41,936 nt of DNA from Chara braunii (lineage: Eukaryota; Streptophyta; Charophyceae; Charales; Characeae), in assembly GCA_003427395.1 (NCBI GenBank), contig BFEA01000015.1, forward strand, positions 4,660,941 through 4,702,876, given 5' to 3'. The translations under genes and the position numbers were made by a program. Positions 10,217 to 23,200 of the stretch are shown one piece after another (position 1 is the stretch's first letter; each line of letters opens with the position of its first letter). The notes beneath the pieces were generated by a model. It saw nothing but the letters and a program-made list of their open reading frames with translations. It had not been told where the DNA came from and ran no database searches.

Positions 10217-13200
10217 GTGAGATTAATCAATCAATCTAATCAGTCCAATCAACAATCCAATCAATCCATCAAATCAATCAGTCAATCAATCAATCAATCA
10301 GTCAGTAGGTCAATCAATCAATCAATCAATCGATCAAACAATCGCTGGATCGATGGATTGCGTCCGGACGTCTCCAACGTTACGCATCGCGACGTAACGA
10401 TCTCTTCCCTAGCTTCTCCTCTTCTTTCTTCCTGTCCTGTTGCTGTTGCTGCTTTGGTCGTGGGGTCGGACTCCTGTGATATCTGCTCTTCTCCTTTTTC
10501 TTTTGTCGGCTGTTAGGACGTGCTGTTTTTCCTTTTCTCCCAGGCTGGTCATGTTCTTCTTTCTTTTTCTTCTTCTTCTTTCCTTTGTCTCCGGTACTGC
10601 CGCTCCACGACATGCGTTTTCTCCTTTTCACCGTCTGCGGTCGGGCCTTCCTCCTTTCTGTTCTTATGTCTGTTAGTGCTCTTCCCCCCCGCGCAACCCC
10701 CCCCCCCCCCCCCGCGCCCCGCCTATCTTGTCCTTCTCGCGGACGAGGCTGCGCGACTTCTTCTTTGGTCTTTTTCTTCTATTAAAATGTTTATATTGAG
10801 AGCATTGTTGACATGTCCGTGGAGTTGGTGTAATGATTTCCATCTGGATCATGGACGGGCCTCGCTTTCTCCATTTTTTTTTCAATTTCTTGTCTTCATT
10901 CTATTTTTCCCGCACGCTTGGGGACATACCGGTTTACTGGTTGTGCCCATTCCTTTTCTTGTCCTGCTATCTCTTGTTGTTATGTTTCCGCTGTTGTTTT
11001 TTGGTCCTCTTTCTCATTCTTGCCCTTTACCGCTTACTGCTCACCGTTTTCCCTTATCCTGGGGACATATTTTCGTCACAACAAGTGTTTCTATCCTCTT
11101 CCCCTTTTTCTGTAAATGTTGCGTATTCTGGACACGTGTTTTCGTCGGGCGACCCACAATCCGTCTATCCTGTCCTTTTTCTGTCAGTTTTTTCTTGTTC
11201 TGGAGACATTTTTTGTTTGGACAACAAGCAATTAAGCAATGTGCCCGTCTGTCCTCTTCCTCTTTTTCTGTCGTCCACGGTCGGATAATACGTGGCTCCT
11301 CCTTTGTCGACTCTGTCCTGTTTCTGTCACTGCTGCAATCTCTTCCTTCTCTTTCTTCGTCTCTCCTGTTTAGGCGACTGCTTCTTTTGTCCGCTTCGGT
11401 CCACCTCTTTTGTCGTCAAACTTGTCTGGTCTTCTCTCCCTGTCGCACCGTGGGTTTTGTTTCCGCGGTCTTCTTTTCTCGTCGTAGATAGATCCAACTT
11501 GCATCTGCCGAATGATGGCGCAGGTTCAGGGTTCAAATCCCTTTTTTCCGCTCGTTCTCGTTCGAGCAAAGACCCGTGTGTCATACACAGCACCTGGCTT
11601 CAAATTTCTTCCTTTCTTCTGTTTCTGTTCTTAAACCAGGACTAGCCTTTTGTGACCTGGTCTGTAGAACAGGTGCGGACACCTGCAGATTGCAGAAAAG
11701 AACGATGCGGTAAGATCCGCCTTCTTCCCCCCCTTCTCCCCCCGTCCTTTCTCTCCCCTCTTTCCTCGCCTCCCTGGCTCTTGTCTCTCTCCCTCTGTCT
11801 CCATTTCCTCTATCTTCTTATTTTTCTCCGTTTTGATTCGCAGCCTTAGGGAAAGGCGTAGGAGATACAATCCAACAGGTCACATCTGAAAAAGTGGATG
11901 CTTCCTTTTAAGGGAAATTAAAAGGAGAAAAAGTGGATGCTTCCTTTTAAGGGAAATTAAAAGGAGAGTCCTGGGGATTTAAACTGGTCGTTGGTGGTTT
12001 AAGTCACGTTATGTTTTCCTCTTCTCCTCTCCCGCATGTATTGGCGCTTGCCTCCCTTTCCTCTGTCCTTTTTCTTTGTTCTTCCATAGCTGGTTTCTGC
12101 TGCTGTTGCCATGCTCCTATTGCATCCCTCTTAATCGCCCGCCCCTGTTCACGCCCATACTGACCCACGTACTAGTAGTTGCTCAGTAGAAATTTATAAG
12201 AAAGTAATTTACTAAACATTTACTACGGTAATAAAAGTAACCTTCCTCCATCAACAGCGGGCACCGGCGTTTCTTCTTCGTCCTTCGACACGAGCGGTCT
12301 GTTATGACTATGAGCCTCGCTCCACTAGTCACCACAGGCACAAAAGACGAACAATTTGGTGGTGTACCTTCCCATGTTCTGGCGGAAGATTCATTTTCAT
12401 TTTGCATTTTGGGTGAATAATGGAGCGAGGCCCTATGTATTGTCGCATTGCTAGTATTACTCTCTGTCATCCTATTACTATTACTATGTAACGTAATAAT
12501 GACGTGTACATTACGTTGTTCCCTCCCCCCCCCCCCCCCCCTCCCCCCCAAAAAAAAAAAACGGTTTTTGCGTGTCATTGCTCGCCGAACGGCCATGCCA
12601 ATTGTTCCCATGTTAATGGACGTTCCGAAGGACATGGTACATTATTGAGTAACAATGATGTTAAATGAATATTCAATATACATTTTAGTAGTATTGAATA
12701 TGCACATGTTGATTGGCAATGATTGCATCTTTTGTATATAAGTGTAATGATACATAATTGTGGTACACTTAACTTACTAAAGACAATGGTGTTAACTCTA
12801 CGTATGTTATGTTAATCTCAACGGAGTTTTTATTCTTTGGTGTAACATACAAAAGAGAGAAGGGGTTGATGAAATAATCGGGCACTTAAAAAAAATAAAT
12901 AAATAATCGGGCACTGGAAAAGAAACTGGAAAACGGAAGTTTCGTGTCTCTGTGGGACCGCTTCCTTTCGTTGTCGACTGTTTCGTTTTTCGGCCTCGAA
13001 AGCTTCTTTGTCAAATGTCCGAACTTGTGCAGCAGAGTTTGGAAGATGATCGCATTGAGCTGCTCTGCTGATATGATTGGACGTATCTCACATGCAAAGC
13101 CACATAGTCTTGTGATGAAAAAATAAAGGTATGACCGTATGAGCGGAAAAGTCGTCAATTTTTTTTGCGGAAAATCTGGAAACGAGTTTCGTAATTCGAA

Positions 13201-16200
13201 AACTCTGAGCGGAGAAAATTGCCACAAAACTAAACTTTGCCCAAGAACTGCAAACTCGGAGCTGTACCGAACTTCCTTTTCTTTTTTTTTTTTTCTTTTT
13301 TTTTTTCTTGTTTTTTTTTTTCTTTCTTTTTTTGTTTTTCTTTTCCCCCTACGAGTACGTGCAACCAACGTAGGGGGGGGAAAAAACAGACAAAACCAAC
13401 GGAGTTTTTTCTTTTTTTTTCTTTTTTTCTTTCTTTTTTTGTTTTTCTTTTCCCCCTACGAGTACGTGCAACCAACGTATAGACTTGACCCCCGTTTCCT
13501 TTCCCCCCCGCGCTCCTCCGCCCGCTCGGCTCTCCCCCCCCCTCCCCCCTCCCCCGGCTTCCGCGCGCCCCTTAACTCCATTGTTTCGATCTTGCGCGTA
13601 CATTGTATCGACTTGTCTTTTTCTTTCCGTCCAAAAGCAATCCTAACGTCCTTTCCCGAACACAAACATCCTTAAGCAGCAATGGATACAAGGTATTTTT
13701 CCAGTTCGATACAGTCAGGAGGAGGATGGGTTGTGTTCGGGGGAAGGCAGTAGTAAGAACTGGTAGGTGGGTGCGTGACAATGTGTATAGATTCTTTCGC
13801 ACGCAGGAGCGCGGGCCGTTCATGGCAGGCTTGTAAAAGCGAGTAATTAAAGACTTGGAAAGCAAACGAATTTTTTATTAGAGAATTCCATGAAAGCACT
13901 TTCTTAATTGTATTCGTAATTAGGAAAGTAAGATAACCGCTTGCACAGTCCTTTTCGGCGGTAGGGAACATGATAGGGGGAGTATCGAAATCGCACAGCT
14001 GGAGTGTACATATTCTTCCACTTCTGCCGACCCCTCGCTTTTTCCTCCTCCCCTCCACCCTTCTCCCGCCAGAGGCGTCCTTCCCCTTGTACGCTCTCTT
14101 TCATGGAAAGCGTCATTTCAGGAAATGCCGGCGGAGGGTGGCCAGCGATGAATGGGACCTCCTCCCCTCCACCCTTCTCCCGCCAGAGACGTCCTTCCCC
14201 TTGTACGCTCTCTTTCATGGAAAGCGAAGCGTCATTTCAGAAAATGCCGACGGAGGGTGGCCAGCGATGAATGGGACCGTGGCATACTCACATTTAGGAC
14301 TTTTTCGACTGGGTTCTGGACGTAATGGCAGTCAGATGCATCCAGGTCGGGCCCTAATTCCAGTCATAGATTTAGGAAAGTGCAAGTGTGAGAATGCCCT
14401 AAGACAAACCGCCAAAGGAAGAAAAACAAAAAGGATTGTAAAGAGGTAAAAAGAGTATTTGGGATCGCAAGCTTTGTCTCAATGGGAATTCTGGAATGCA
14501 CACTCGCAGGCGGCAATCAAATTCCATTTCCTTGGGGTGCAATTTTCTGTCGTATATTTCGTGTCCTTACGTGTTTTTCCTTTTTTCCTCCTTTCTCGTT
14601 CACGTACTTCGCTCCCCTCTNNNNNNNNNNNNNNNNNNNNNNNNNNNNNNCCCTCCCCCCTCTTTTCGCTCCCCTCTTGAAACCTGGCAAACCACTTTTC
14701 TACCTTCGGTATACTACGGAACAGATCCTGATCTCGAAAGAGTTCGTTGTCTCCTTCGAAAGGGGCTTTTTTTTTTTTGTTTTGTTTCCCTTCGAAAGGG
14801 TTTTGAGATCGTTATGGTACGAAAGGTCGTTTGAGGAAGAGGGAGGGAGTTTGAGGAGTGCTTTTTCTTCTTTTAACTTGTGGGAGGAAAGCACTCCCAT
14901 TCGCCCAATCCCCATCACATCACATCCCCTACCCACCCCCCCCCCCCCCCCCCCCCAACACCCCCACCATTTGGGGGGCCGCACCTTTTCTTCCCGATTT
15001 TTAAAAGTGTTTCAAAGTTGACACCATCGGATAGTTAATGGCGGAGAAGACTCTCTCCACGTACCCGGGCTGGATGTGACGTGGAGGAAGAGGAGGGAGT
15101 TGATGTCACTGACCTTCGTTTCCCCCTTTTTTTTCTCGCCCGTCCATTCTACATGCTGCCTTCTTCCCCCGAATAGAACGCGCCAACATTATCGCTTTGT
15201 CAACACTGCAGGTTGGCCCAACTACAGGTATTATGACCCTGCGTTCTATCCGGGGGAAGGCGGTAGAGTGGCAATCTGTCAGCGAGGGCTGCCGTCTTCC
15301 CCCGAACATAACGCACCCTGAAAATGAACGTATACAAGATATGTTTCCGGCCCGATACAGTAAAAATGTCGGTGCGTTGTGTTCGGGGGAAGACGGTAGT
15401 AGCGAGCAATTTCTCCCTCTCGCAGAATGGAATGAATTTTTTGCGGTAGCTATTGATCCCTCGAAAAAAAAACGTCGCTTTTCGGTGTACATAGCCAGTT
15501 GTTGGAGGCGTTTCAATAGTCTGATGTGGTCGGGGGTGCTATAGCCGAGCCCTGGATTGATGAAATATATTATATTACCTAATAAATAAATAATAGGACT
15601 TTTCCCCCCACGCGACGAGACTGTTGCAGTTTAGACGGGAATTCAAGCATGTAGAAAGTCGGGTCGGGTCAAGCAGTACATCAGTTAAATCTGGCAATCA
15701 ATGCCGCGAAAGAGAAGAGGCATTTGGCCGGAAAGGTGCGTTCTTGAAGACTTTAAGAGGGAGAGGGAGTGGGAGAGGAGAAAGATGAAGGAAGAAGAAG
15801 AGTGGAGATAGAGAGGAAAGTCGGGCGAGGAAGAAGACGATTAGGCAGGTGTTCAAGAACGAAATGGAAGAGTATGAGGAGAAATGCACGCGTTGCCATG
15901 GTCTTCATCAGTCCTAAAGAGGCAATTACGGATTACGGAGGAGGAGGAGGAGGAGGAGAAGAAGATAGGATAAGGGAAAGGTGAGTCACGGTTGCATTTC
16001 TCTGTTTCACTACAGTTAATTTTTCCTCACCGGTTTTGTGAGCTTTGCTCTTTTTTTGTTTTTTCTTCGTGCTGTTCCCCTTCTGTTTTTCCATGTTCGC
16101 TTGCACCGTAACGTCGCTCCGTTCTCCTATTACCGATGTCAGTTTCTCTTTTGTTGTCCCTACAATCAGTCCTCCAGACAATCATCGTTATAGCCATTTT

Positions 16201-17230
16201 CCTCGTGAGCAGCTGAAAATGCGCCCTTGGTCGAGGAGCATGCCTGGAGGATGCCTTCATTGATTGGTGTTCTGATGCAGCAGGTTATGATAATTAAACC
16301 CTACCAGACTTAGGGTGGTATGATCAGAGCAACTTCGGATGACTAACATCTATCAGATAGAGGGTGGCGTAATGTATTGTGTATTGTGCCCACTTGGACT
16401 CACTCTCGCCACGGGTAATCCGCCCGCTTACCCATGACACTCTGGCTGCGGTATGATACCACATTATGCCAACACCAGTCATCGATCTCTCTTTACGGGT
16501 GTTTTCATCAACCTCTCTTTATTGGCGGGAGTGAGTCCTGTGGACAACAACTGCTCCTCTGGTTAGGTCATCGTGCTCGATTACGGGCCTGTTGTATGTA
16601 TGAGATGGCAGTATTGTTTTGAGATTGTTTTCTCCTTCTCTTTGTTCTTATTGGAAGAACAGGGGTCTGCTTTGTACAAAATTTAGATCTGAGCTTCAAC
16701 CGACTTTCATGGCCGTGCATCAGCACTCACCGCCACTATTGTTCACCATTTGCCTGTAGGGGCTTGTTCCGGTGCAGCTGAGAATGTGCCCAACCGAATG
16801 CAGCTGAAAATGCGCGCTTGGTTGGTTGACGGGTACTCAGTTTTGTTTCCATGGTGTGTCTGCAGGTTTGATTGCTTGTGATCCCTTCTCCTTCCGGGAT
16901 GCTGCATGATAGCCTGTCAATAGGATAGATAGATTGTGCACCTGGGCTATCAGATGAGTTCAGCCATTCAGAGTCCTGACCGTTTACAATTGACCCATGA
17001 GTTAACCCATCAAGTTTATTCCCTAAGGTATCCAGTTGACTCACTAGTTAACCCATCAAATTTATTCCCAAAGGTAGTCTGCTGATATTGATTAGGAGCA
17101 TACTTGCGGCGCACCAGTGTAGTGCAGTGCAGTGCACCCATCTACGATGCGAGCTCACCACACTCATGGGCACATTGTGTAGTGCACCGCTGGCCTGGTG
17201 CGCCTGCATTTGCTTTTTTCTTTTCCATGT

Positions 17231-17272
<42 letters not shown>

Positions 17273-20200
17273 TTGTGAAACATTTAACCGCATGGGAAAT
17301 GCATAGTGCATACAAACTCGTTTCACCTCCGAGAGGTACTACGGATCCTCTGCGATTTTGAACGTACATTTTTGTGGACTTCACCGGTGTTACCTAAAGG
17401 CTGTGTTGTTACGAGATGTCGTTTCGCTTCCTGTTCCCAATGAATTGGGTAATCTGCCTGTGTCAATTCAATCCTAGTGAGGCACCTCAGCGTATGATCA
17501 GCACCCTCGTCGATGTTCGCTCATCATGACCGTATCGGACTTGAAAAGGAGCTTGTATACATTAGAGGATGCAGAAATTGTGAGGGCTCATCATGTCCTT
17601 GAATGTATGCAAGCTCCTTTTCAGGTGCGATACAGGCATGATAAGGGTGTGTGTTCTGTCGGGAAGTAGCTGCTGTGAAATACAACTCACTGTCATAAAT
17701 CACTGTATTGGACATGAAGCGCAGCCTGTGTATGTTGGACGACACATTTTGTGGACTTAGACAACGAGACAACGGCTCTTTGCGTCCTCGAGTGTACACA
17801 GGCAACGAGTCCTCAAGTGTGTCCTCAAGTGTACACAGGCAACGAGTCCTCAAGTGTACACAGGCCGCGAATCCTCGAATGTACACAGGCAACATTTCAT
17901 GTCTGATACAGTCATGATGAGGGGGCGTGGTGTTCTGTAAGAAGTCGGAAGTCAGAAGTAACGGTTATCGAACACAACGCCCCTCGTCACCTCGTCATGA
18001 CTGTATCGGACCTGAAAGACAGCTTATCTTTAAAACACATGCACACAGTTATTTTCAAAACACGAGTTTTTTTTTGGGTGGTAATGTGTGTTTGGAGTTT
18101 TGCCACAGTACCTTTGCGAGGAGGCTCAGGGAGGCGCAGAGAGTGTTTCTGTGGGTGTCATTTCCATGGGCTGCTTTTTCGGAGCAGATGGAGGAAATGG
18201 GGGCTTCTAGGGTGTTTTAAGCAGTAGCGCTCCCGGTGTCGCGTGAAGATCTTGTTGATTTTTGGATTATGGCACTCTATACACTCCAGAGCTAGACAGC
18301 AAAATGAAATGGAGGATGTTTAGCCATGGAATGATAGAGATGGTGGTGACGTGAGCAAGTCGTTTGGAATGAATAGCAGTGCCAATGCGGTCGTGCTTGT
18401 GTAATTAATTTTGTAATTAATTTTGTAATTAATTTTGTAATTAATTTTGTGGACTTGTGGGCCAATACGGAGGGCTCTTCAAGTTTTATTGGACCTAGAG
18501 CAGGGGGTCGGTGCTTTCTTGCTGGTGGAGTCGTCTGTCTTAGGTAAGTTGCCTTTTGCCCTTCATCCCTTTATGGATTATGAGATATATTTGACGATAT
18601 TTGGGGTGGCATATGACACTCGAATGTCGAATAATAAGCTCTCTGAGTGGTTAACTCCTCGACGCTAAACGACTGCACGTGCGATCGCAGACTCTCCTGC
18701 CAGGCGTGGAAGATTTGAGAGGGTTGCAAGTCCCCCAGGTTTCATGAGCCCCCCCCGGGTTTCACTGACTGTAGAAGTCCTCTAAAAGCTTCCTTTTGTC
18801 CACAATGGGCTTGTCATTCCGCTAACTTGTCAAAATATTGCCCCGGCAGACACCCACCAAATTGTGAATAAGCCCTCCCAACGAGTCCTACTATGAAGTG
18901 GTCCCCAACTGCCCAGTAAAGAGGGCTTATTGCTGGTTTGGCCGGGTCCTGTTTAGTGATATGCGTCAACTTGTCATCATATCCCCTGTAGACCCCTGCC
19001 CAAATGTCAGCAAGCCTCCTGCGGGTCACTAGTGTTGAGGAATTCACTGACGAATGGGTACGTTTTGGGGAGTTAAACACAAACAAGCAGGTCCCCGTGA
19101 CGCTTGGCGCTAGCCTGCTCCTCCTCTTCCTGACCACAACACCCGAAAAAGAAAAACATGGCCAAAGTTTGGCACAACTTGCTCCTTGGCACAACCATGC
19201 AGTATTATGTGAGCTGAGCGGCATCGTGTTTTGTGGGTGATACTACACGCACAAAGACATCCCTTGTGCCATGAGGATTACGAAGGGATTGCCCATGCGG
19301 GTTTTTCTTTTCACAAGTATGATGACAGTCAATACTGCACTCATGTACGGCACCCTGACATGTCATGTCCAATTTGTAGACGGGCTGGAACAGGAATGCC
19401 TCTACAATTGCGGTTGGCATGCTCCCGTGCTCCTAGCGTGTAGGAGCCATGTAGCGTGTGACATCTGTCTACGCGGTGCCGTTCGACGTATCAACTGCGA
19501 CTGCAAGAATTGGATGCGGTACTTCCACAGTCCACGCCCTTACAGGTCTGGCTGCTTCCCAATTCAAAATCTTATGAAACCCGAACACGGACTGTCCTCA
19601 TGTCCCATTCGAGAGCAGTCTGCTCTAGTGGTGAGTATTTAGAACCCTGTGAGAATTCCACCTCGTATTTCCTTCCTCCCTGCTCTGTGTACTACTAGTA
19701 AATGCATACAGATGAGCATCATTGAGAGAACAGACAAATAGAAGCTGAATGTCTGAGGAAAAATGAACAGGGAAATACCTCCACCTTTAATAATGCCTCC
19801 TTTCATACTGTGCAAGTGGGCTGTTATGGCACACGGGGATGTGGGCAGCTCGCACTGAATCACAATCAGCATGGTGAGCCTTGCACATGAGAAGCACAGT
19901 ATAAGGGGAGGTGCAAGAATGAATGAAAAGGGTACCCCAAAGAAAGCCAAAGTGAACACAGTTAAGAAAGGGATTTAAACGCTGGTAGTATGTGGGCTGT
20001 GCAGATGGTGTCCTTGGACCGAGGCACCATGTGGGGCGGGCCATACAGTGGATGGTACTAACACAAACCCCCACCCCCACCCCAAAAAAAAAGAAAAACG
20101 CAGAGACAGCCACGGATATAAAAGAAGAAGCACATGGCCTCAACTGTTGATAGCCCCTAGTAAAAAACTTGACTCTGAGATCTGTTTGGTACTTGCGGTG

Positions 20201-23200
20201 CGAGGTCATCCGGAATCAAGCTCCTGCCTGGTTGGTAGAAGTTACTTCTCTGCTTTCCATCCAGACGTGCCCGCTATGTGCTTGTTCGAACACTCACCAA
20301 AAAAACGCTACCCTAATGGCTGTGTATCTTCCCATGTTCTGCCTCTAGATTGATTCTCATTTTGCATATTTGGTGAGACAGCCACGAGACACGTATCTTC
20401 CCATGGCCTTAGCTGTTGACAGGTAGACTGGAGTTCCAATCCTACTGACAAAACAGGCCATGACCTGAATGGCTGTGTATTTTTTCATGTTCGTCCTCAT
20501 TTTGCATATTTGGTGAGACAGCCAGGGAAAACCAGGAACCAAATGCCTGTGTATTGTCCCAAGTTCTGGTTCTAGATCCGTTCTCATTTTTGGCATATTT
20601 GGTGAGCCAGCCATGTGACGAAAAAAGAAACTCAGTGGCTGTGTATGTTCCCATGTTCTGGCTCTACACTTGTTCACATTTTGAAACCTGTGGGACTGTA
20701 TGGCAATTCTACCTTCTTTTGTTTTGATGTGTCTACATGCATCCACGGATCCTCACCGCTTTCCAGCCTCCAAAAGATCCAGCCCTGAAATCCCTTGCTG
20801 GTGACTGTGGGACTTTGGAGATAAACGAAGTTCAAATGCGGGCTCTCTGGGAGAAATGAGTGAAACTTGGGGAGTGTTGTTTACGAAGTATTGATCAATT
20901 ACATGGACCTACTTTTCAATCCATTTGTGGAAACATAGCATGTGTTTCTAATCATGACACCAAGGCTGCGACGCATCATTACTTTGAAAAAGTGATCTCT
21001 TGCGAGCGCCTGCAAAGCACTGAAGATTTGATTTTCTCTTTTGTTTGGATTGATCCATCTGAGTTTGTCAAGTGATCCTCGCCACCTCCCACTCCTACAA
21101 ATCCACCACGGAAATCCCTCGCTGGTGACTGTAGGATTTGGGAGATCCAGAGTTCAGTCGGTGTTGAGTGGCGATGGATGTTAAGTAAAGGTTATTAGCT
21201 GATGTATTCGGCATTGCACACGTGATTGGTCAGGACTCAGGAATCGTGCAAATAAAATTTGAATTCATCAAGGGACCACACTCTTGAGTGATTTACCAAT
21301 CAGTTCATTAATCTATGGAGTCAGTACGGACATCAGTCTTCGAATCCATCAATCTGTAGGAATGAGCCAAATTGATCAATCAATGCCAAATGTTCAATCT
21401 TTATTGAGTCCAATGTGTTAGTATGTCCGCCAGTCCAGGTTATCATGTATTTTGAACCTCTTAGTTGAATGGCATCCGTTGAGCAATCTATCTATCATTT
21501 GTTACAAAGGACTGGTACATGCCAGCCATCGGCTGCGGGCCCCTTTCGGAGGCTGCCCGCTGCCGATGTATTTCATCAATGGTGCACGAGAAGTGGTTAA
21601 TGGAAGGCCCAAAATTCGGCGAATTTTGGCGATTTTTTCACCGAAACTGCCATATTTCCCTGAATTTTTACTTTTTTCTCGGTTTTTCTTCTTGCCTGTT
21701 ATATATGTGCTTTAGGGTATATCTGTATCCAGTTTCGCCGTATTTGGAGCAGTAACAAAAAACTTAGCAAAAACACCAGACTCAAAAAAGGCTTTGGCGA
21801 ACTCCGAAAGCTACTCCGAAAAGGGTTTTATAGTACTCTTGATTTTGATTTTTTCGTTTTTTTTTTGCCTGATTGATTTTTTTGATGTTTGTATTATGAT
21901 CCTGCATAGTTTGTTCGCAAAAGTTTTGACAACATTGCTTGTAGCGACGCGGCGAAACCCCCCGAATTTTTAGCCTTCCATTAACCGCTAGTGCGGCGCA
22001 CAAGCCTCCAAAATTTTAGGAGAGGCTCAATCGGATTCTGAACTTGGCTGGGGCCATGTACTGGTGGTTTAAAGTTTTCAATGGCTCAATCTGTGCTGTT
22101 TGGTCGATGTAGTGCGAGGATGCATGGCAGTGCTTGCATTTTCCATTCTATCATCGTCGAGATTACTACGTAGTCCTCTTTCAGATGTTTTCATATTCTC
22201 GTTGCTTTGTTTTTTCGCTGGTTTGCTGCTGTTCTCTCCTCTTGAATTTTCCATGTTGTTTTTGTGTGTGTGATCCAAGTGCTGAACGATGAATTTGGAC
22301 CATGATGCTTGCTTTCTTCAAGGTACGGGGCGGACATTGCAAGGGGAGTTGCAGAGTTGCATGCAGCAGGAGTGATGTGCATGAACCTGAAGCCTCCAAA
22401 TTTCCTTATTGATAAGCGGGGCAGGGCTTTGGTCGCTGATTTTGCTCTTCCTGGTATCCTGAAGCAACGATGCTGGAGGTCTAAGCATGGGAGCAGCATC
22501 AGTGGCACGAGTGTTGGGCTGGTAGTTGATAGCCACAACTGCCACGAGTGCACATTGATGACACCAAATTATATGGCTCCGGAAGCTTGGCAGCCAGTCA
22601 GGAGAGGATCATTCCTTCGAGGGGACGATGTTATGGGAATGTCATCGTGGTCTGATGCATGGGCATTTGGCTGCGCACTCGTTGAAATGTGCACAGGAGT
22701 GATGCCCTGGGATTCTGCAAGTCCGGTGGACATTGAAAGGTGTGTGCTTTTCACTCCCTGCCCCCTCCTCCCCCCCCACCCCACCCCTTTTGCCTCCCGG
22801 CCTTTCCCATGAGCGCTCATCTCTCCTCCTACCACTACCACTGCTCCTCCTGTGGCAAGTTCTCTGGTCAATTCTGTTGTGAGTCAGGTGGATTTTGGAA
22901 TGTCTCTGTATAAAGTCGGACCCCTGCTTCTTACTGTACACCATTCGTTTCTCCCTTTTCCTTATCCTTCCCTGTTTACATTTCCCCCCCGTTTTCTTGG
23001 ATCAGTGAGGAACTTACACTCTTGGTTCACATTCTATGGCAAGTCGTAATGAACTCCAGCAGAAACGAACGGAGTATCAACGAATAAGCAAACTCAACGA
23101 CCTTTAAAAGCAGCGCATTTTAAACAGACTGGTCTTCAAGTTTATCGACACTCACGATCACCTGGTTCTCAAATTTGAGTCAGCAATTACAAGCTGGTAA

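Noticed and set aside
10520-11491. 323-codon open frame in intron 1
   Set aside because: Made of Phe/Leu/Ser codons from a CT-rich tract, with no domain and overlapping frames of similar quality.
11520-11545. GGTTCAAATCCC, a tRNA T-arm/B-box-like sequence
   Set aside because: No matching acceptor, D-arm or anticodon stem upstream; taken as chance.
13230-13482. Lys/Arg-rich frames on the minus strand and Phe-rich on the plus
   Set aside because: Created by the duplicated poly-T block; no protein features.
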